Assembly: GCA_017446685.1 (NCBI GenBank)
Contig: JAFSQI010000093.1
Span: forward strand, 1-43,858
Source: Butyrivibrio sp.
Lineage (GTDB): Bacteria; Bacillota; Clostridia; Lachnospirales; Lachnospiraceae
DNA: 43,858 nucleotides
Reading direction: 5' to 3'
The notes under the pieces: generated by a model
What the model was told of the DNA's origin: nothing
The model's input: the letters and a program-made list of their open reading frames with translations, nothing else
Databases searched by the model: none
Position numbers and translations under genes: made by a program
Shown: positions 34,126 through 42,496 of the stretch, piece after piece
Numbering within the stretch: the stretch's first letter is position 1
How the letters are laid out: each line of letters opens with the position of its first letter

Positions 34126-35378
34126 CTTAATATTTTTTTTATTCTGGGATGTGAGTACCTTTGCTTAAGTTTTAAAGACAATTGTCTGGAGTATTCTTCA
34201 AAGTCGAATTTGGTAAACCATTCATACCATTCGTAGTTTTTGATTTTATCTTTGTTTAGTTTCATTAACTTTTGAACAGGAACATAATAACGGCTGATTC
34301 CTGCATCATTAATCTCAAGGCTATAGCTTTTTAAGCTTTTTTCAAAGGCTTTTACAGATTCTATATTCCATTCGAAAGCAAAATCATTTGGATCGGCGCC
34401 TTCTGCTATAATTTCCAAAATGGTACGATAACATTTTTCGCAATGGCAGCAGTTCTTTCCTTCGGCTTGTTGAAAGCACACATGAACTTTTGCGAAGTGG
34501 TGAGTGTTGTTTCCCTGCTGACAAAGATAGTGTATTTTATTCTGCCGGTTAAGCTCATAGCCATCATGAACAATCTTTGTAAAACCAAATCGGATATGAT
34601 TATCTATTGTCGGATCGCTGGCGCAGGTATAAGTGTTTTTCTGGTCTTTTGAAAAGCTTGAAGCTATATAGATAGTTGATAAGTTGTACTTATAAGCAAC
34701 TGCGGCTCCGTGGCTTATTATTCCTATACCATGTTGGAAACCATGCCACCACCTGTCACCGGAGGGCTCGAGGAAACGAATAAGAGCCCCCTCGTTGAAT
34801 AATAATCTGAATTCACTGGAAATAAAAATATTTTCAAGTGAATATTCTGCGGAGGCAATTTTTGTCAAAGAGGAAAGGCTGTCCCATCCCTTTAAATCGT
34901 CAAGTTTTATATCCGCCCCGTGCAATGTCAAAAGAAAGGGCTTTTCATCCAGATGTCGAAAAAGAGTGGTGTATGCGTCAACTCCGCCGCTAAAAAATGA
35001 AGCTGTGTTTCGTAAGGCTGTTTCTTTTGGTGTTTGAAATTCATTATATAGTTTCTTAACAATTACATTTCCATTAAATGGCATTCTGGGATACATTTCC
35101 TGATAACCTTTTCGTACATCTTCTATGCAATAATAAAAGGCGCTGTCCAGTGCCGGGACAGTAAGTGTCACATTAAAAAGGAAAATAAAAGGCAGAAAAT
35201 TTCCTGCAAAGGTAACGTTTAAGATACTTTCCGGAATATCATTTATATCAAAAGGATATTTAACAGCAAAATTCCTCTTGGGATATAGATATTTTGCTAT
35301 ATCTCCTGATACTTCATAGATAAAGTTAACTAATTGATTGTTTTTTTCTGTTTTGACAAGTTGGATTGTATTGTTCAT
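34104..35378 (-). CDS. QueC-like PP-loop protein of unknown function
   Basis: This 424-residue protein has an N-terminal region of about 120 residues with no family I recognise, then a PP-loop ATP-pyrophosphatase motif FFSGGVDAYTT at 128-138 (Ala replaces the usual final Ser of SGGxDS). Cysteines at 301, 310, 313 and 316 follow exactly the C-x8-C-x2-C-x2-C zinc pattern of QueC, with CEKCYRTIL. Such enzymes adenylate a carbonyl or carboxylate before attack by a nitrogen or sulfur nucleophile. Queuosine genes are absent; it sits between two pyruvyl transferases, so a glycan-modifying role is inferred, not shown. Confidence 0.72.
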   Translation of the reverse strand: MNNTIQLVKTEKNNQLVNFIYEVSGDIAKYLYPKRNFAVKYPFDINDIPESILNVTFAGNFLPFIFLFNVTLTVPALDSAFYYCIEDVRKGYQEMYPRMPFNGNVIVKKLYNEFQTPKETALRNTASFFSGGVDAYTTLFRHLDEKPFLLTLHGADIKLDDLKGWDSLSSLTKIASAEYSLENIFISSEFRLLFNEGALIRFLEPSGDRWWHGFQHGIGIISHGAAVAYKYNLSTIYIASSFSKDQKNTYTCASDPTIDNHIRFGFTKIVHDGYELNRQNKIHYLCQQGNNTHHFAKVHVCFQQAEGKNCCHCEKCYRTILEIIAEGADPNDFAFEWNIESVKAFEKSLKSYSLEINDAGISRYYVPVQKLMKLNKDKIKNYEWYEWFTKFDFEEYSRQLSLKLKQRYSHPRIKKILRKIKLMR

Positions 35379-35474
35379 TTTTTTCTTGTGAGTATTTTAT
35401 TTAGATTAGTGGTAAATTGCAGCCGATAAACAGTAACACAACTATAATATAACAAAATACGTTATACAAACAGC

Positions 35475-35503
35475 TTGATTATTGATATTCGTTTTGATAT
35501 ATT
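35475..35503 (+). promoter_or_regulatory. Promoter of the second pyruvyl transferase gene
   Basis: TTGATT (35475-35480), a 17-bp spacer and TATATT (35498-35503) give a sigma-A-like promoter about 75 bases before the ATG at 35581. The rest of the 202-base divergent gap is AT-rich, and I could not define a convincing minus-strand promoter. Confidence 0.5.
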
Positions 35504-35580
35504 TCAATTATTGTTTATGTCAATTTATCAAATCGTATTATAACTATCATTGCAATGAATTGTTTTTTAATGGGGGAAAA

Positions 35581-36630
35581 ATGGGGCAGTTCAAGCAAAT
35601 ATATCATGCACTCTGTGGGAGTGTGTTTTCTGAAGTGATAAAGAATGAGGTAAGTAATCTTGATTTTATAATGATGAATACGCCGAGGCATGGTAATATG
35701 GGGGATCATGCCATTGCGTATGCAGAAAAACTTTTTTTTGAAAAGTATTTTCCAGATATCAGATATGGAGAAATTACAGGCCCATATTTATGGAAATATA
35801 TTGATATATATAAAAAATATATTTCGAAAGATACGGTGCTTGGAATAAGTGGGGGAGGATATCTTGGAAATATCTGGTTTAATGAAGAAGTCTTAATACG
35901 AATAATCTTTGAATATTTTCCCGAAAACAAAATCGTTTTTTTTCCCCAGACAGTTTTTTTTAATGCTGCTGAAAATCGTACTGAAGAAATTGAAAAAAGC
36001 AGAAAAACATATAGCGAACATAGAGCACCCGTCATGGCCTTTTTTAGAGATCGTTTATCCTTTGATTTTGGTTTAAATGAATATAAAAGTTTTGACAAAA
36101 TCTTTGAAGCACCTGACATGGCTCTTTTCCTAAAACCTGAATTTGATATTGAAAGAGAAGAGGAAGCAGTTATTATTTTCAGGCATGATGTTGAAAAGAG
36201 CGAAAGTACTCCGGGCGTAGATAAAATTGAAGATGAATTAAGATTAAAAAATGTCTCGTATAAAATTATAGATACTGTAGTAGGAAGACGAATCAGTACA
36301 AAAAAAAGAAATAAAGAATTTATCGATATACTGAAAAGATTTGCTTCGGCGAAATTTGTCATAACAGACAGACTTCATGGGATGATAATGTCTGCAATCA
36401 CGGGAACCCCATGCCTTGCTTTTGACAATCTTACCGGAAAGGTGTCAGGGTGCTATAAATGGATTGAAAACCTTGATTATATAAGGATTTTAAGAGATGA
36501 TTCAGAACTGGAAAGTGGGGTTGACTGGATTATAGATGCTGCTGAAAAAAAGTGGAATTATGATAATAAGCATCTTGAAAAATATTACGAAAAAATGGCT
36601 GATGAAATCCGGCTTTATTTACAATCTTAG
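35581..36630 (+). CDS. Second polysaccharide pyruvyl transferase family protein
   Basis: The 349-residue product shares the PF04230 layout with the protein at 33009: [20 protein letters not shown] near residue 24, [14 protein letters not shown] near residue 88 and [23 protein letters not shown] near residue 262. The two are clearly divergent paralogues, not copies. The start at 35581 has GGGGGAAAA upstream; the frame is open further upstream but that part has no ribosome site. It has its own promoter and stands outside the main operon. It could pyruvylate another sugar or act on a wall polymer as CsaB does. Confidence 0.9.
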   Translation: MGQFKQIYHALCGSVFSEVIKNEVSNLDFIMMNTPRHGNMGDHAIAYAEKLFFEKYFPDIRYGEITGPYLWKYIDIYKKYISKDTVLGISGGGYLGNIWFNEEVLIRIIFEYFPENKIVFFPQTVFFNAAENRTEEIEKSRKTYSEHRAPVMAFFRDRLSFDFGLNEYKSFDKIFEAPDMALFLKPEFDIEREEEAVIIFRHDVEKSESTPGVDKIEDELRLKNVSYKIIDTVVGRRISTKKRNKEFIDILKRFASAKFVITDRLHGMIMSAITGTPCLAFDNLTGKVSGCYKWIENLDYIRILRDDSELESGVDWIIDAAEKKWNYDNKHLEKYYEKMADEIRLYLQS

Positions 36631-36660
36631 GGAAATATTATAAAATATTGAATGCTTGTA

Positions 36661-36690
36661 TTGAAAAGCGCATTAATAAATTTTTATATA
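36661..36690 (+). promoter_or_regulatory. Candidate promoter of the SEC-C protein gene
   Basis: TTGAAA at 36661-36666, an 18-bp spacer and TATATA at 36685-36690 precede the gene at 36711. The start would leave only a short leader. The -10 match is moderate. Confidence 0.35.
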
Positions 36691-36710
36691 AGAGAAATGG
36701 AGTATTAATT

Positions 36711-37217
36711 ATGGCATTATTACAAGAGTGGCGTGAAAAGGCTTATTCTGAGACAGCCAACAAGGGCGATCTTCAGAGATTATGGACAGATTATTTCCAG
36801 AAGGAGCGTGATATCTATGCGCAGCTTCTTAAGACACCCGATGAAGTTGTAAAGGGAACTGTCAAGGAACTCGCTGATAAATTCGGAATTGATCTTATGT
36901 ACATGGTTGGTTTCCTTGATGGAATCAATGACAGCTTAAAAGAGCAGAACCCTATTGAAGAGATGGATGAGAATACAGAAGTTAACCTTGGCTTTGACAA
37001 GGAGCTTCTTTACAAGAACATGGTTGCAGCAGGTGCAGACTGGCTCTATGGTCTTGAAGAGTGGAAGTCTATTTTTGATGAGGAGAAGCTCAAGGCTCTT
37101 TACAAGGAAGAGAAGGCTTCACATACTGTAAGAAAAGAAAACAAGATTTATCCAAACGATCCTTGTCCATGCGGAAGCGGCAAAAAGTACAAGAAGTGCC
37201 ATGGTCGTAACGCTTGA
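36711..37217 (+). CDS. SEC-C zinc-motif protein
   Basis: This 168-residue protein has an alpha-helical body and a C-terminal SEC-C zinc-binding motif ([16 protein letters not shown], residues about 151-166), like the end of SecA. Such small proteins are common in Firmicutes with no defined activity; links to translation, secretion or nucleic-acid handling have been proposed. The ATG at 36711 has GGAGT upstream; earlier in-frame starts lack support. Codon use is richer in AAG and CTT-type codons than the polysaccharide genes, as in thrS next door, suggesting a well-expressed core gene. Confidence 0.85.
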   Translation: MALLQEWREKAYSETANKGDLQRLWTDYFQKERDIYAQLLKTPDEVVKGTVKELADKFGIDLMYMVGFLDGINDSLKEQNPIEEMDENTEVNLGFDKELLYKNMVAAGADWLYGLEEWKSIFDEEKLKALYKEEKASHTVRKENKIYPNDPCPCGSGKKYKKCHGRNA

Positions 37218-37255
37218 TAATATATTAAGTAATAAGGATAAAAAATTTTTTAGTG

Positions 37256-37276
37256 GCTGAGCCCGGTTGGCTTAGC
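37256..37276 (+). promoter_or_regulatory. Hairpin in the thrS leader
   Basis: Bases 37256-37263 pair with 37269-37276 (8 pairs, one G-T) around loop CGGTT, ending 7 bases before the GGAAAGGA ribosome site of thrS. It has no U-run and no T-box motifs. It could modulate translation of thrS, but this is only a structural observation. Confidence 0.4.
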
Positions 37277-37292
37277 AGGAAAGGAAAATAAA

Positions 37293-39176
37293 ATGAACAG
37301 AGAAGAATTTTTGGAAGTATATCGTCATTCTATGGCGCATATACTGGCAAAGGCAGTTATTGAACTGTATGGAAAGGAAGTTCAGTATGCTATCGGACCA
37401 CAGATTGATGATGGATGCTACTATGATTTCGTACTTCCTAAGGCAGTAACAGCCGATGATTTCAAGACCATCGAAGACAAGATGCGTGAGATTATCAAGA
37501 GAAGAGAGGACTGGACAAGAAAAGAAGTTTCTAAGTCTGAAGCTCTTGAGATATTTAAAGATCAGAAGTTCAAGACAGAACTTATAAATGATCTTCCTGA
37601 AGATGAGATTATAACAGTTTATTATACAGGTGAAGATTACGTTGACCTCTGCAGAGGACCTCACGTTGCAAATTCACAGGAACTGATGAATGTTTCATAT
37701 CAGGTTAAATCTGTATCAGGCGCATACTGGAGAGGCGATGAGAAGAGAGATCAGCTTTCAAGAATTTATCTCTATGCTTTCCCAAGCAAGGATGAACTCA
37801 AGCAGCATATTAAACTGATTCAGGAAGCTATGGAAAGAGATCACAAGAAGATTGGTCCTGCTCTTGATCTGTTTATGTTTGATGAGACTGCTCCGGGAAT
37901 GCCTTACTGGCTTCCAAGAGGATGGAAGATGTATCAGGCACTTCTTAAGTACTCCAGAGAAGTGCAGGAGAGACATGGTTATACAGAAATTGCAGCTCCG
38001 CTTGTTAACAATAAAAAGCTGTGGCTTATCAGTGGACACTGGGCTCATTATGTAAACAACATGTTCATGGTTCCGGGTGTATCAGGCTGGCTTAAGGCTG
38101 ATGCAGAGATTCCGGGCGTTCTTGAGAACATCAATGACAATACAGAAGAACCTAAGAATATAAAGATTCAGGCTGGTTCAGTTGTTTATAATCGTGAACT
38201 TGATGATACAATGGCAGCTAAGCCAATGAACTGTCCAAATGCTATGATGACTTATAAGAGAACAAATCACTCTTATAAAGAGCTTCCTATTCGTTACAGT
38301 GAGTATGATGTACTTCACAGAAAAGAAAAGTCCGGACAGATGAATGGTCTTTTCCGTGTTCAGGAGTTCCGTCAGGATGATGATCACACATTCGTAATGG
38401 AATCACAGATCAAGGAAGAAATTGCTGATGTAATCTCAATTGCTGATGAAATCTATTCAACATTTGGTGTTACATACAGAGCTGAGCTTTCAACAAGACC
38501 TGAGGATTTCATGGGTGATATAGAGGTTTGGAACAGAGCTGAGACTGCACTTAAGGAAATTCTTGATGAGAAGTATGGTGAGGGCGGATATGAGATCAAT
38601 GAAGGTGATGGCGCATTCTATGGCCCTAAGATTGATCTTCAGATTAAGGATGCTCTTGGAAGAGAGTGGCAGTGTGGTACTGTACAGCTTGACTTCCAGC
38701 TTCCTCATAATTTTGGTTTGACATATCAGGCACAGGACGGAACAATGCAGATGCCTGTAGTTATCCACAGAGCTATCTATGGTTCACTTGAGAGATTTAT
38801 CGGTATCATTATCGAAAACTTCAAAGGTGTATTCCCATTCTGGCTCAGCCCATATCAGGTAGGCATTGTACCTATTCGTGTGGAACACAATGAGTATGCC
38901 AAGAAGGTTGAAGAAGCACTCATGGCAGCAGGAATCCGTGTTGAAGCTGATTATTCTGACAACAACATGAAGGAAAAGATTAAGAAATACAAGAACTACA
39001 AGGATCCCTATATTCTTGTTGTGGGTGATAAGGAAGCTGCTGAAGGAACTGTTTCCATCAATGTACGTGGTTCCAACAAGCAGATTCAGAATGTTCCTCT
39101 TGATGCGCTTGTTCAGATGTGCAAAAAAATGAATGAAGAGCATTGCCTTGAACTCATTGACAGCTATGAGGCTTGA
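37293..39176 (+). CDS. thrS: Threonyl-tRNA synthetase without TGS domain
   Basis: This enzyme charges tRNA-Thr. The 627 residues start directly with the editing domain: HSMAH at 12-16 (HxxxH) and DLCRGPHV (the Cys/His pair of the second editing motif). The class II core has HWAHYVNNMF, KPMNCP with the zinc Cys, FRVQEFRQDDDHTF with the zinc His, and HRAIYGSLERF, followed by the anticodon-binding domain. The usual N-terminal TGS domain of about 60 residues is absent. About 40 extra residues, containing PGVLENINDNTEEPKN, lie between MF and KPMNCP. The ATG has GGAAAGGA upstream. No second thrS is visible here. Confidence 0.95.
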   Translation: MNREEFLEVYRHSMAHILAKAVIELYGKEVQYAIGPQIDDGCYYDFVLPKAVTADDFKTIEDKMREIIKRREDWTRKEVSKSEALEIFKDQKFKTELINDLPEDEIITVYYTGEDYVDLCRGPHVANSQELMNVSYQVKSVSGAYWRGDEKRDQLSRIYLYAFPSKDELKQHIKLIQEAMERDHKKIGPALDLFMFDETAPGMPYWLPRGWKMYQALLKYSREVQERHGYTEIAAPLVNNKKLWLISGHWAHYVNNMFMVPGVSGWLKADAEIPGVLENINDNTEEPKNIKIQAGSVVYNRELDDTMAAKPMNCPNAMMTYKRTNHSYKELPIRYSEYDVLHRKEKSGQMNGLFRVQEFRQDDDHTFVMESQIKEEIADVISIADEIYSTFGVTYRAELSTRPEDFMGDIEVWNRAETALKEILDEKYGEGGYEINEGDGAFYGPKIDLQIKDALGREWQCGTVQLDFQLPHNFGLTYQAQDGTMQMPVVIHRAIYGSLERFIGIIIENFKGVFPFWLSPYQVGIVPIRVEHNEYAKKVEEALMAAGIRVEADYSDNNMKEKIKKYKNYKDPYILVVGDKEAAEGTVSINVRGSNKQIQNVPLDALVQMCKKMNEEHCLELIDSYEA

Positions 39177-39195
39177 AAAGTTTACAGGTAAAAAT

Positions 39196-39801
39196 ATGGC
39201 TAAAAAATTTGGAAGTTTTCTACTTTTGATTATGGCTGTTCTTTTGTCGGGAATAGCTGGAATGCTGTGCCTTGGTGGAATTAATTCTTATGCAAGGGAT
39301 AATCTTGATGATGCAAGCGGATGCGTATTTATTATTCCACCTGATTATGTTCCAAGTGATGAATCAGGGGTGTTTAAAAATAAAAGTTATCCGATGGAGT
39401 CTTCCAGTATAAGTTATAGTGTTTATTACAACGGTAAAGACAAGGTGATGACAAATAGGGAAGCAGCAGAATATAAAGCATCAGGAAGAGCAGATATTGT
39501 GGATGAATCCTTGAATCTTACCAAAGAAATTTACGAAAGCAATATGATTGCTGCATATAATAAAGAATACAGCGAAAATGTGGACTTTTCAGTAAACTCT
39601 TTTGATAAGATAACAGTTGACGGATATCCCGGATTTAAAATTGTTTCGGAATATAAGCCTTCTGATACGGAAAAAATCCATCAGACTGTTTATATGATAA
39701 TCTCAAAATACAGAACATTTACAATTTCTTTTCAGAGAGCTGATGATGACGATTGCCAGGAAATTTTTGAAAAAAGTGCAGCAACTATCCATATAAAGTA
39801 A
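39196..39801 (+). CDS. Secreted or membrane-anchored protein of unknown function
   Basis: This 201-residue protein has an N-terminal hydrophobic segment (residues 5-29) that may be a signal peptide cut near NSYA-RD or a membrane anchor. The exported part is mixed alpha/beta with a YPGFKIVSEYKPS segment and a final KYRTFTISFQRADDDDCQEIFEKSAATIHI stretch, which recalls PsbP/DUF1795-like domains, but I cannot assign it. The frame is open upstream into the thrS end; ATG 39196 was chosen because the signal sequence begins there and ACAGGT precedes it. It ends before a strong terminator. Confidence 0.65.
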   Translation: MAKKFGSFLLLIMAVLLSGIAGMLCLGGINSYARDNLDDASGCVFIIPPDYVPSDESGVFKNKSYPMESSSISYSVYYNGKDKVMTNREAAEYKASGRADIVDESLNLTKEIYESNMIAAYNKEYSENVDFSVNSFDKITVDGYPGFKIVSEYKPSDTEKIHQTVYMIISKYRTFTISFQRADDDDCQEIFEKSAATIHIK

Positions 39802-39834
39802 AATAATTAGAATTTTTAGTCTTGAAATTAAGAA

Positions 39835-39876
39835 GCATCATCCGGTAAAACTATTTGCCGGATGATGCATTTTCTC
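39835..39876. terminator. Bidirectional terminator
   Basis: Bases 39835-39849 pair with 39854-39868 (15 pairs, one G-T) around loop ACTA, then ATTTTCTCTT follows on the plus strand. The minus-strand glycosyltransferase has its TAG stop in the loop at 39851-39853. Confidence 0.85.
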
Positions 39877-40825
39877 TTAAATACGTGTAAAGAGTGAAGT
39901 TTGTTTTAAAAAGTAAAAAGCGAATCTTTGTCTTTAAATTGACATGAAAAAACATTTTTTCGCATAGTTTACAATAAACTTTGTATAATTTTTTTATATC
40001 TGCTTGTGATTGGACATCTTTTAACATTTTTTTTGCATAAATAAGTTTCCGTGTTCCTTGTCCAAATCTGTATAATGCTACGTCAAAGTACTGTCTGGAA
40101 ATCAAATATGCGATTTCGACAGTGTTTGATTCACTTGAGTCAATAATATTGTGATTGGGCTTACTGCGCGTGATACTATCAGTGGATAGAATCTGATTGT
40201 AGGTTATTTTGTCGAGTACAAATATTTTGTTGCTTTGATTCATTACCTGTGGCAGAACAAAACAGTCCTCGGATGTTTTACCGATTGGAAAACGCAGTTT
40301 TTCCCAAATAAATCTTTTGTATAGTTTTCCCCAGGCCACAACGAAAATTATTGAGTCAAGGTCGACGCACATGTGCCATGCCTTTTCTTCAGACAACAGT
40401 TTATTGCTGTATTTAGGTGAAAGCGGGATGTATTCTTTAGAAACACCATCTTCCGAGTATCGCTCCAAATTACCAATAACAAAATCTGCGTCATTTTCTT
40501 TTAATGCTTGTAAAAGGCTGCTTAGAGAATTTGCTGGTAAAAAATCATCACTGTCTAAAAAGAAAATATATTCGCCGTTGCATATATCAAGTCCGCAGTT
40601 ACGTGCATGACTTAGACCGTGATTCGAATTGTGAATTACAACAACATTATCATATAACGAACAATACTCATCACATATTTGAGGTGATTTGTCAGAACTT
40701 CCATCATCAATGAGGATTATTTCTGTGGACACTTCGCTTTGAGAAATAACACTCTCGATACATTTTTTTAAGAATTTTTCCCGGTTATATATTGGAATAA
40801 TAACTGATATAAGATCTTTTTTCAT
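39851..40825 (-). CDS. GT2 family glycosyltransferase (EpsJ-like), orphan
   Basis: This 324-residue enzyme has LISVIIPIYNREKFLKKCIES at the start, IILIDDGSSDKS and the metal motif FFLDSDDFLP near residue 90. The C-terminal end (VNLKTKIRFLLFKTNFTLY) matches the end of the other minus-strand GT2 at 5868 (VNFKDRLRLLLFCLNLKIY) in spacing and pattern. I chose the ATG at 40825 with GGGGAC upstream; a TTG at 40840 is possible. It points away from the next polysaccharide locus and shares the divergent gap with it. Confidence 0.88.
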   Translation of the reverse strand: MKKDLISVIIPIYNREKFLKKCIESVISQSEVSTEIILIDDGSSDKSPQICDEYCSLYDNVVVIHNSNHGLSHARNCGLDICNGEYIFFLDSDDFLPANSLSSLLQALKENDADFVIGNLERYSEDGVSKEYIPLSPKYSNKLLSEEKAWHMCVDLDSIIFVVAWGKLYKRFIWEKLRFPIGKTSEDCFVLPQVMNQSNKIFVLDKITYNQILSTDSITRSKPNHNIIDSSESNTVEIAYLISRQYFDVALYRFGQGTRKLIYAKKMLKDVQSQADIKKLYKVYCKLCEKMFFHVNLKTKIRFLLFKTNFTLYTYLRENASSGK

Positions 40826-40870
40826 ACGAAGTCCCCACAAATGATAGGATTTTACGGATAAACAAATATA

Positions 40871-40899
40871 ATTTTACATCATAAAAAAATATTGGACAA
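40871..40899 (-). promoter_or_regulatory. Promoter of the minus-strand GT2 gene
   Basis: On the minus strand TTGTCC (40894-40899), a 17-bp spacer and TAAAAT (40871-40876) form a plausible sigma-A promoter about 45 bases before the ATG at 40825. Confidence 0.45.
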
Positions 40900-40911
40900 T
40901 GCATTTGTTTT

Positions 40912-41016
40912 TTGACCAAAATGGTCGTTTGTGTATAATTTATGAATATAGTTTGAATGAAGTGTTATAAATACTATGTTTTTACTATTTTCAAAAGTGC
41001 ATAACTATGCTATAAT
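40912..41016 (+). promoter_or_regulatory. Two tandem promoters before the initiating transferase
   Basis: The upstream promoter is TTGACC (40912-40917), a 16-bp spacer and TATAAT (40934-40939). An inverted repeat GACCA-AAA-TGGTC (40914-40926) overlaps its -35 hexamer and could be an operator. The downstream promoter is the extended -10 TGC-TATAAT (hexamer 41011-41016) with only a weak -35. Both point to the gene at 41081, leaving leaders of about 135 and 60 bases. Confidence 0.6.
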
Positions 41017-41080
41017 TCCCAAGGATTTTACGTGGAATGGTAAATAAATAAGTATGTTATGGGTGTAGGAGAAAAAGAAA

Positions 41081-42475
41081 ATGAATCGTTCTAACACAGG
41101 TGCGTCTTTTGATAGTGTTCATATTATTTTGGACATTTTTATTTTGGTATTGGCATTTATTGTTTCATTTTCTTTTTGGGGAAACACAATAAATTCTACT
41201 TTGCAGCTTAGGGCTTTTGCATCAGTTTATTTGGTATGCATTATAATTTTCCTATTATCAAACAGGACTGCTAATATATATAATAATACAATTTTCTTTT
41301 ATATAGACAGGATTGTGAGGAGAGAAACCTTTTCTTTTATATTGGCGGTTGTTTCCGGCATTATATTGATTCTAAATGTTTCTGACATCGGCACTGCTAA
41401 AAGATTCCTTATAGGAATTGCATGTGTTTCTTATGGATTAATTATCTTGGAAATCTTGTTTTTCCGAAATATTATTGATCGTATTATTATGAGAAGACAT
41501 GTACCAAGAGTATTATATGTCGGAAGCAAGGATTCTTATAATAAGTTCAGATATTTTCTAAAAAAGACTTCAATTATTGTAAATGAAATCGGTTATATTA
41601 GTTTTGAAGAGGATGACTCTATTGAATATATTGGTAAACTTCAGGATTTAGAGAAAATCATCAGAAAGTATAACATTGATCAGGTATATATTCTTCAAAA
41701 AAGAGAAATGGATATTCCTTATTTACAGAAGTACATAGATATCTGTATCGAAATGGGTGTAACCTGTAGGGTTATTATTGATACTTTCAGACGTAGAAAG
41801 TCATATTCATATGTCAGCAGTATAGGTACATATCCGGTATTTACATTTCATACTGTCACTATGAATAATATGCAGAAGGTCATAAAGAGGATTTTCGACA
41901 TTCTATTTTCTATTTTTGCTATAGTGATTACTTCTCCAATCATGATTATTACTGCTATAGCAATCAGAATTGATTCTCCGGGCCCTGCATTGTTCAAACA
42001 GGTAAGAGTTGGTAAGAACGGACGTCATTTCAAAATATGGAAATTCCGTAGTATGTATCAGAATGCGGATGATATGAAAGCTCAACTTCAAGAACTCAAT
42101 CAGGTAAAAGATGGAATGATGTTCAAGATAAAGGATGATCCTCGTATCACAAAAGTTGGAAAATTCATTAGAAAAACGAGCATCGATGAATTACCGCAGT
42201 TCTTTAATGTGCTGGCAGGATCAATGAGTGTAGTTGGTACAAGACCACCGACAATCGATGAGGTTGAGAAATATTCTATGCATCAATGGCGTAGAATCAG
42301 TATTAAGCCAGGAATTACCGGAATGTGGCAGGCTAATGGAAGAAGTTCTATAACAGATTTTGATGAAGTGGTAGAACTTGATACAGAGTATATCGATGAA
42401 TGGAGTATGGGACTGGATATCAAGTTGCTGTTTAAAACAGTTTCAGAAGTGTTTGGACGTAGAAATTCATATTAA
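41081..42475 (+). CDS. Undecaprenyl-phosphate sugar phosphotransferase (intact polyprenol PGT)
   Basis: This enzyme starts repeat-unit synthesis by moving a sugar 1-phosphate onto undecaprenyl phosphate. The 464-residue protein has about five N-terminal membrane segments, a CoA_binding_3-like middle region and a complete Bac_transf domain: KFRSM at 321-325, the catalytic Asp369-Glu370 within SIDELPQ, VGTRPPT and ISIKPGITGMWQANGR. It is the intact paralogue of the protein at 13095, with which it shares the N-terminal MNRSN-GA start. GGAGAAAAAG precedes the ATG. It opens a second polysaccharide locus and may serve both. Confidence 0.93.
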   Translation: MNRSNTGASFDSVHIILDIFILVLAFIVSFSFWGNTINSTLQLRAFASVYLVCIIIFLLSNRTANIYNNTIFFYIDRIVRRETFSFILAVVSGIILILNVSDIGTAKRFLIGIACVSYGLIILEILFFRNIIDRIIMRRHVPRVLYVGSKDSYNKFRYFLKKTSIIVNEIGYISFEEDDSIEYIGKLQDLEKIIRKYNIDQVYILQKREMDIPYLQKYIDICIEMGVTCRVIIDTFRRRKSYSYVSSIGTYPVFTFHTVTMNNMQKVIKRIFDILFSIFAIVITSPIMIITAIAIRIDSPGPALFKQVRVGKNGRHFKIWKFRSMYQNADDMKAQLQELNQVKDGMMFKIKDDPRITKVGKFIRKTSIDELPQFFNVLAGSMSVVGTRPPTIDEVEKYSMHQWRRISIKPGITGMWQANGRSSITDFDEVVELDTEYIDEWSMGLDIKLLFKTVSEVFGRRNSY

Positions 42476-42496
42476 AACTAAGGGAATAGTGTTGTT

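Noticed and set aside
35706-36362. Open frame of about 218 codons antisense to the second pyruvyl transferase gene
   Set aside because: The plus-strand frame has clear PF04230 motifs; the antisense product is Ser/Leu/Phe-rich, has no ribosome site and resembles nothing.
37218-37292. Possible T-box riboswitch before thrS
   Set aside because: The gap is only 75 bases and lacks the T-box consensus, specifier loop and terminator.
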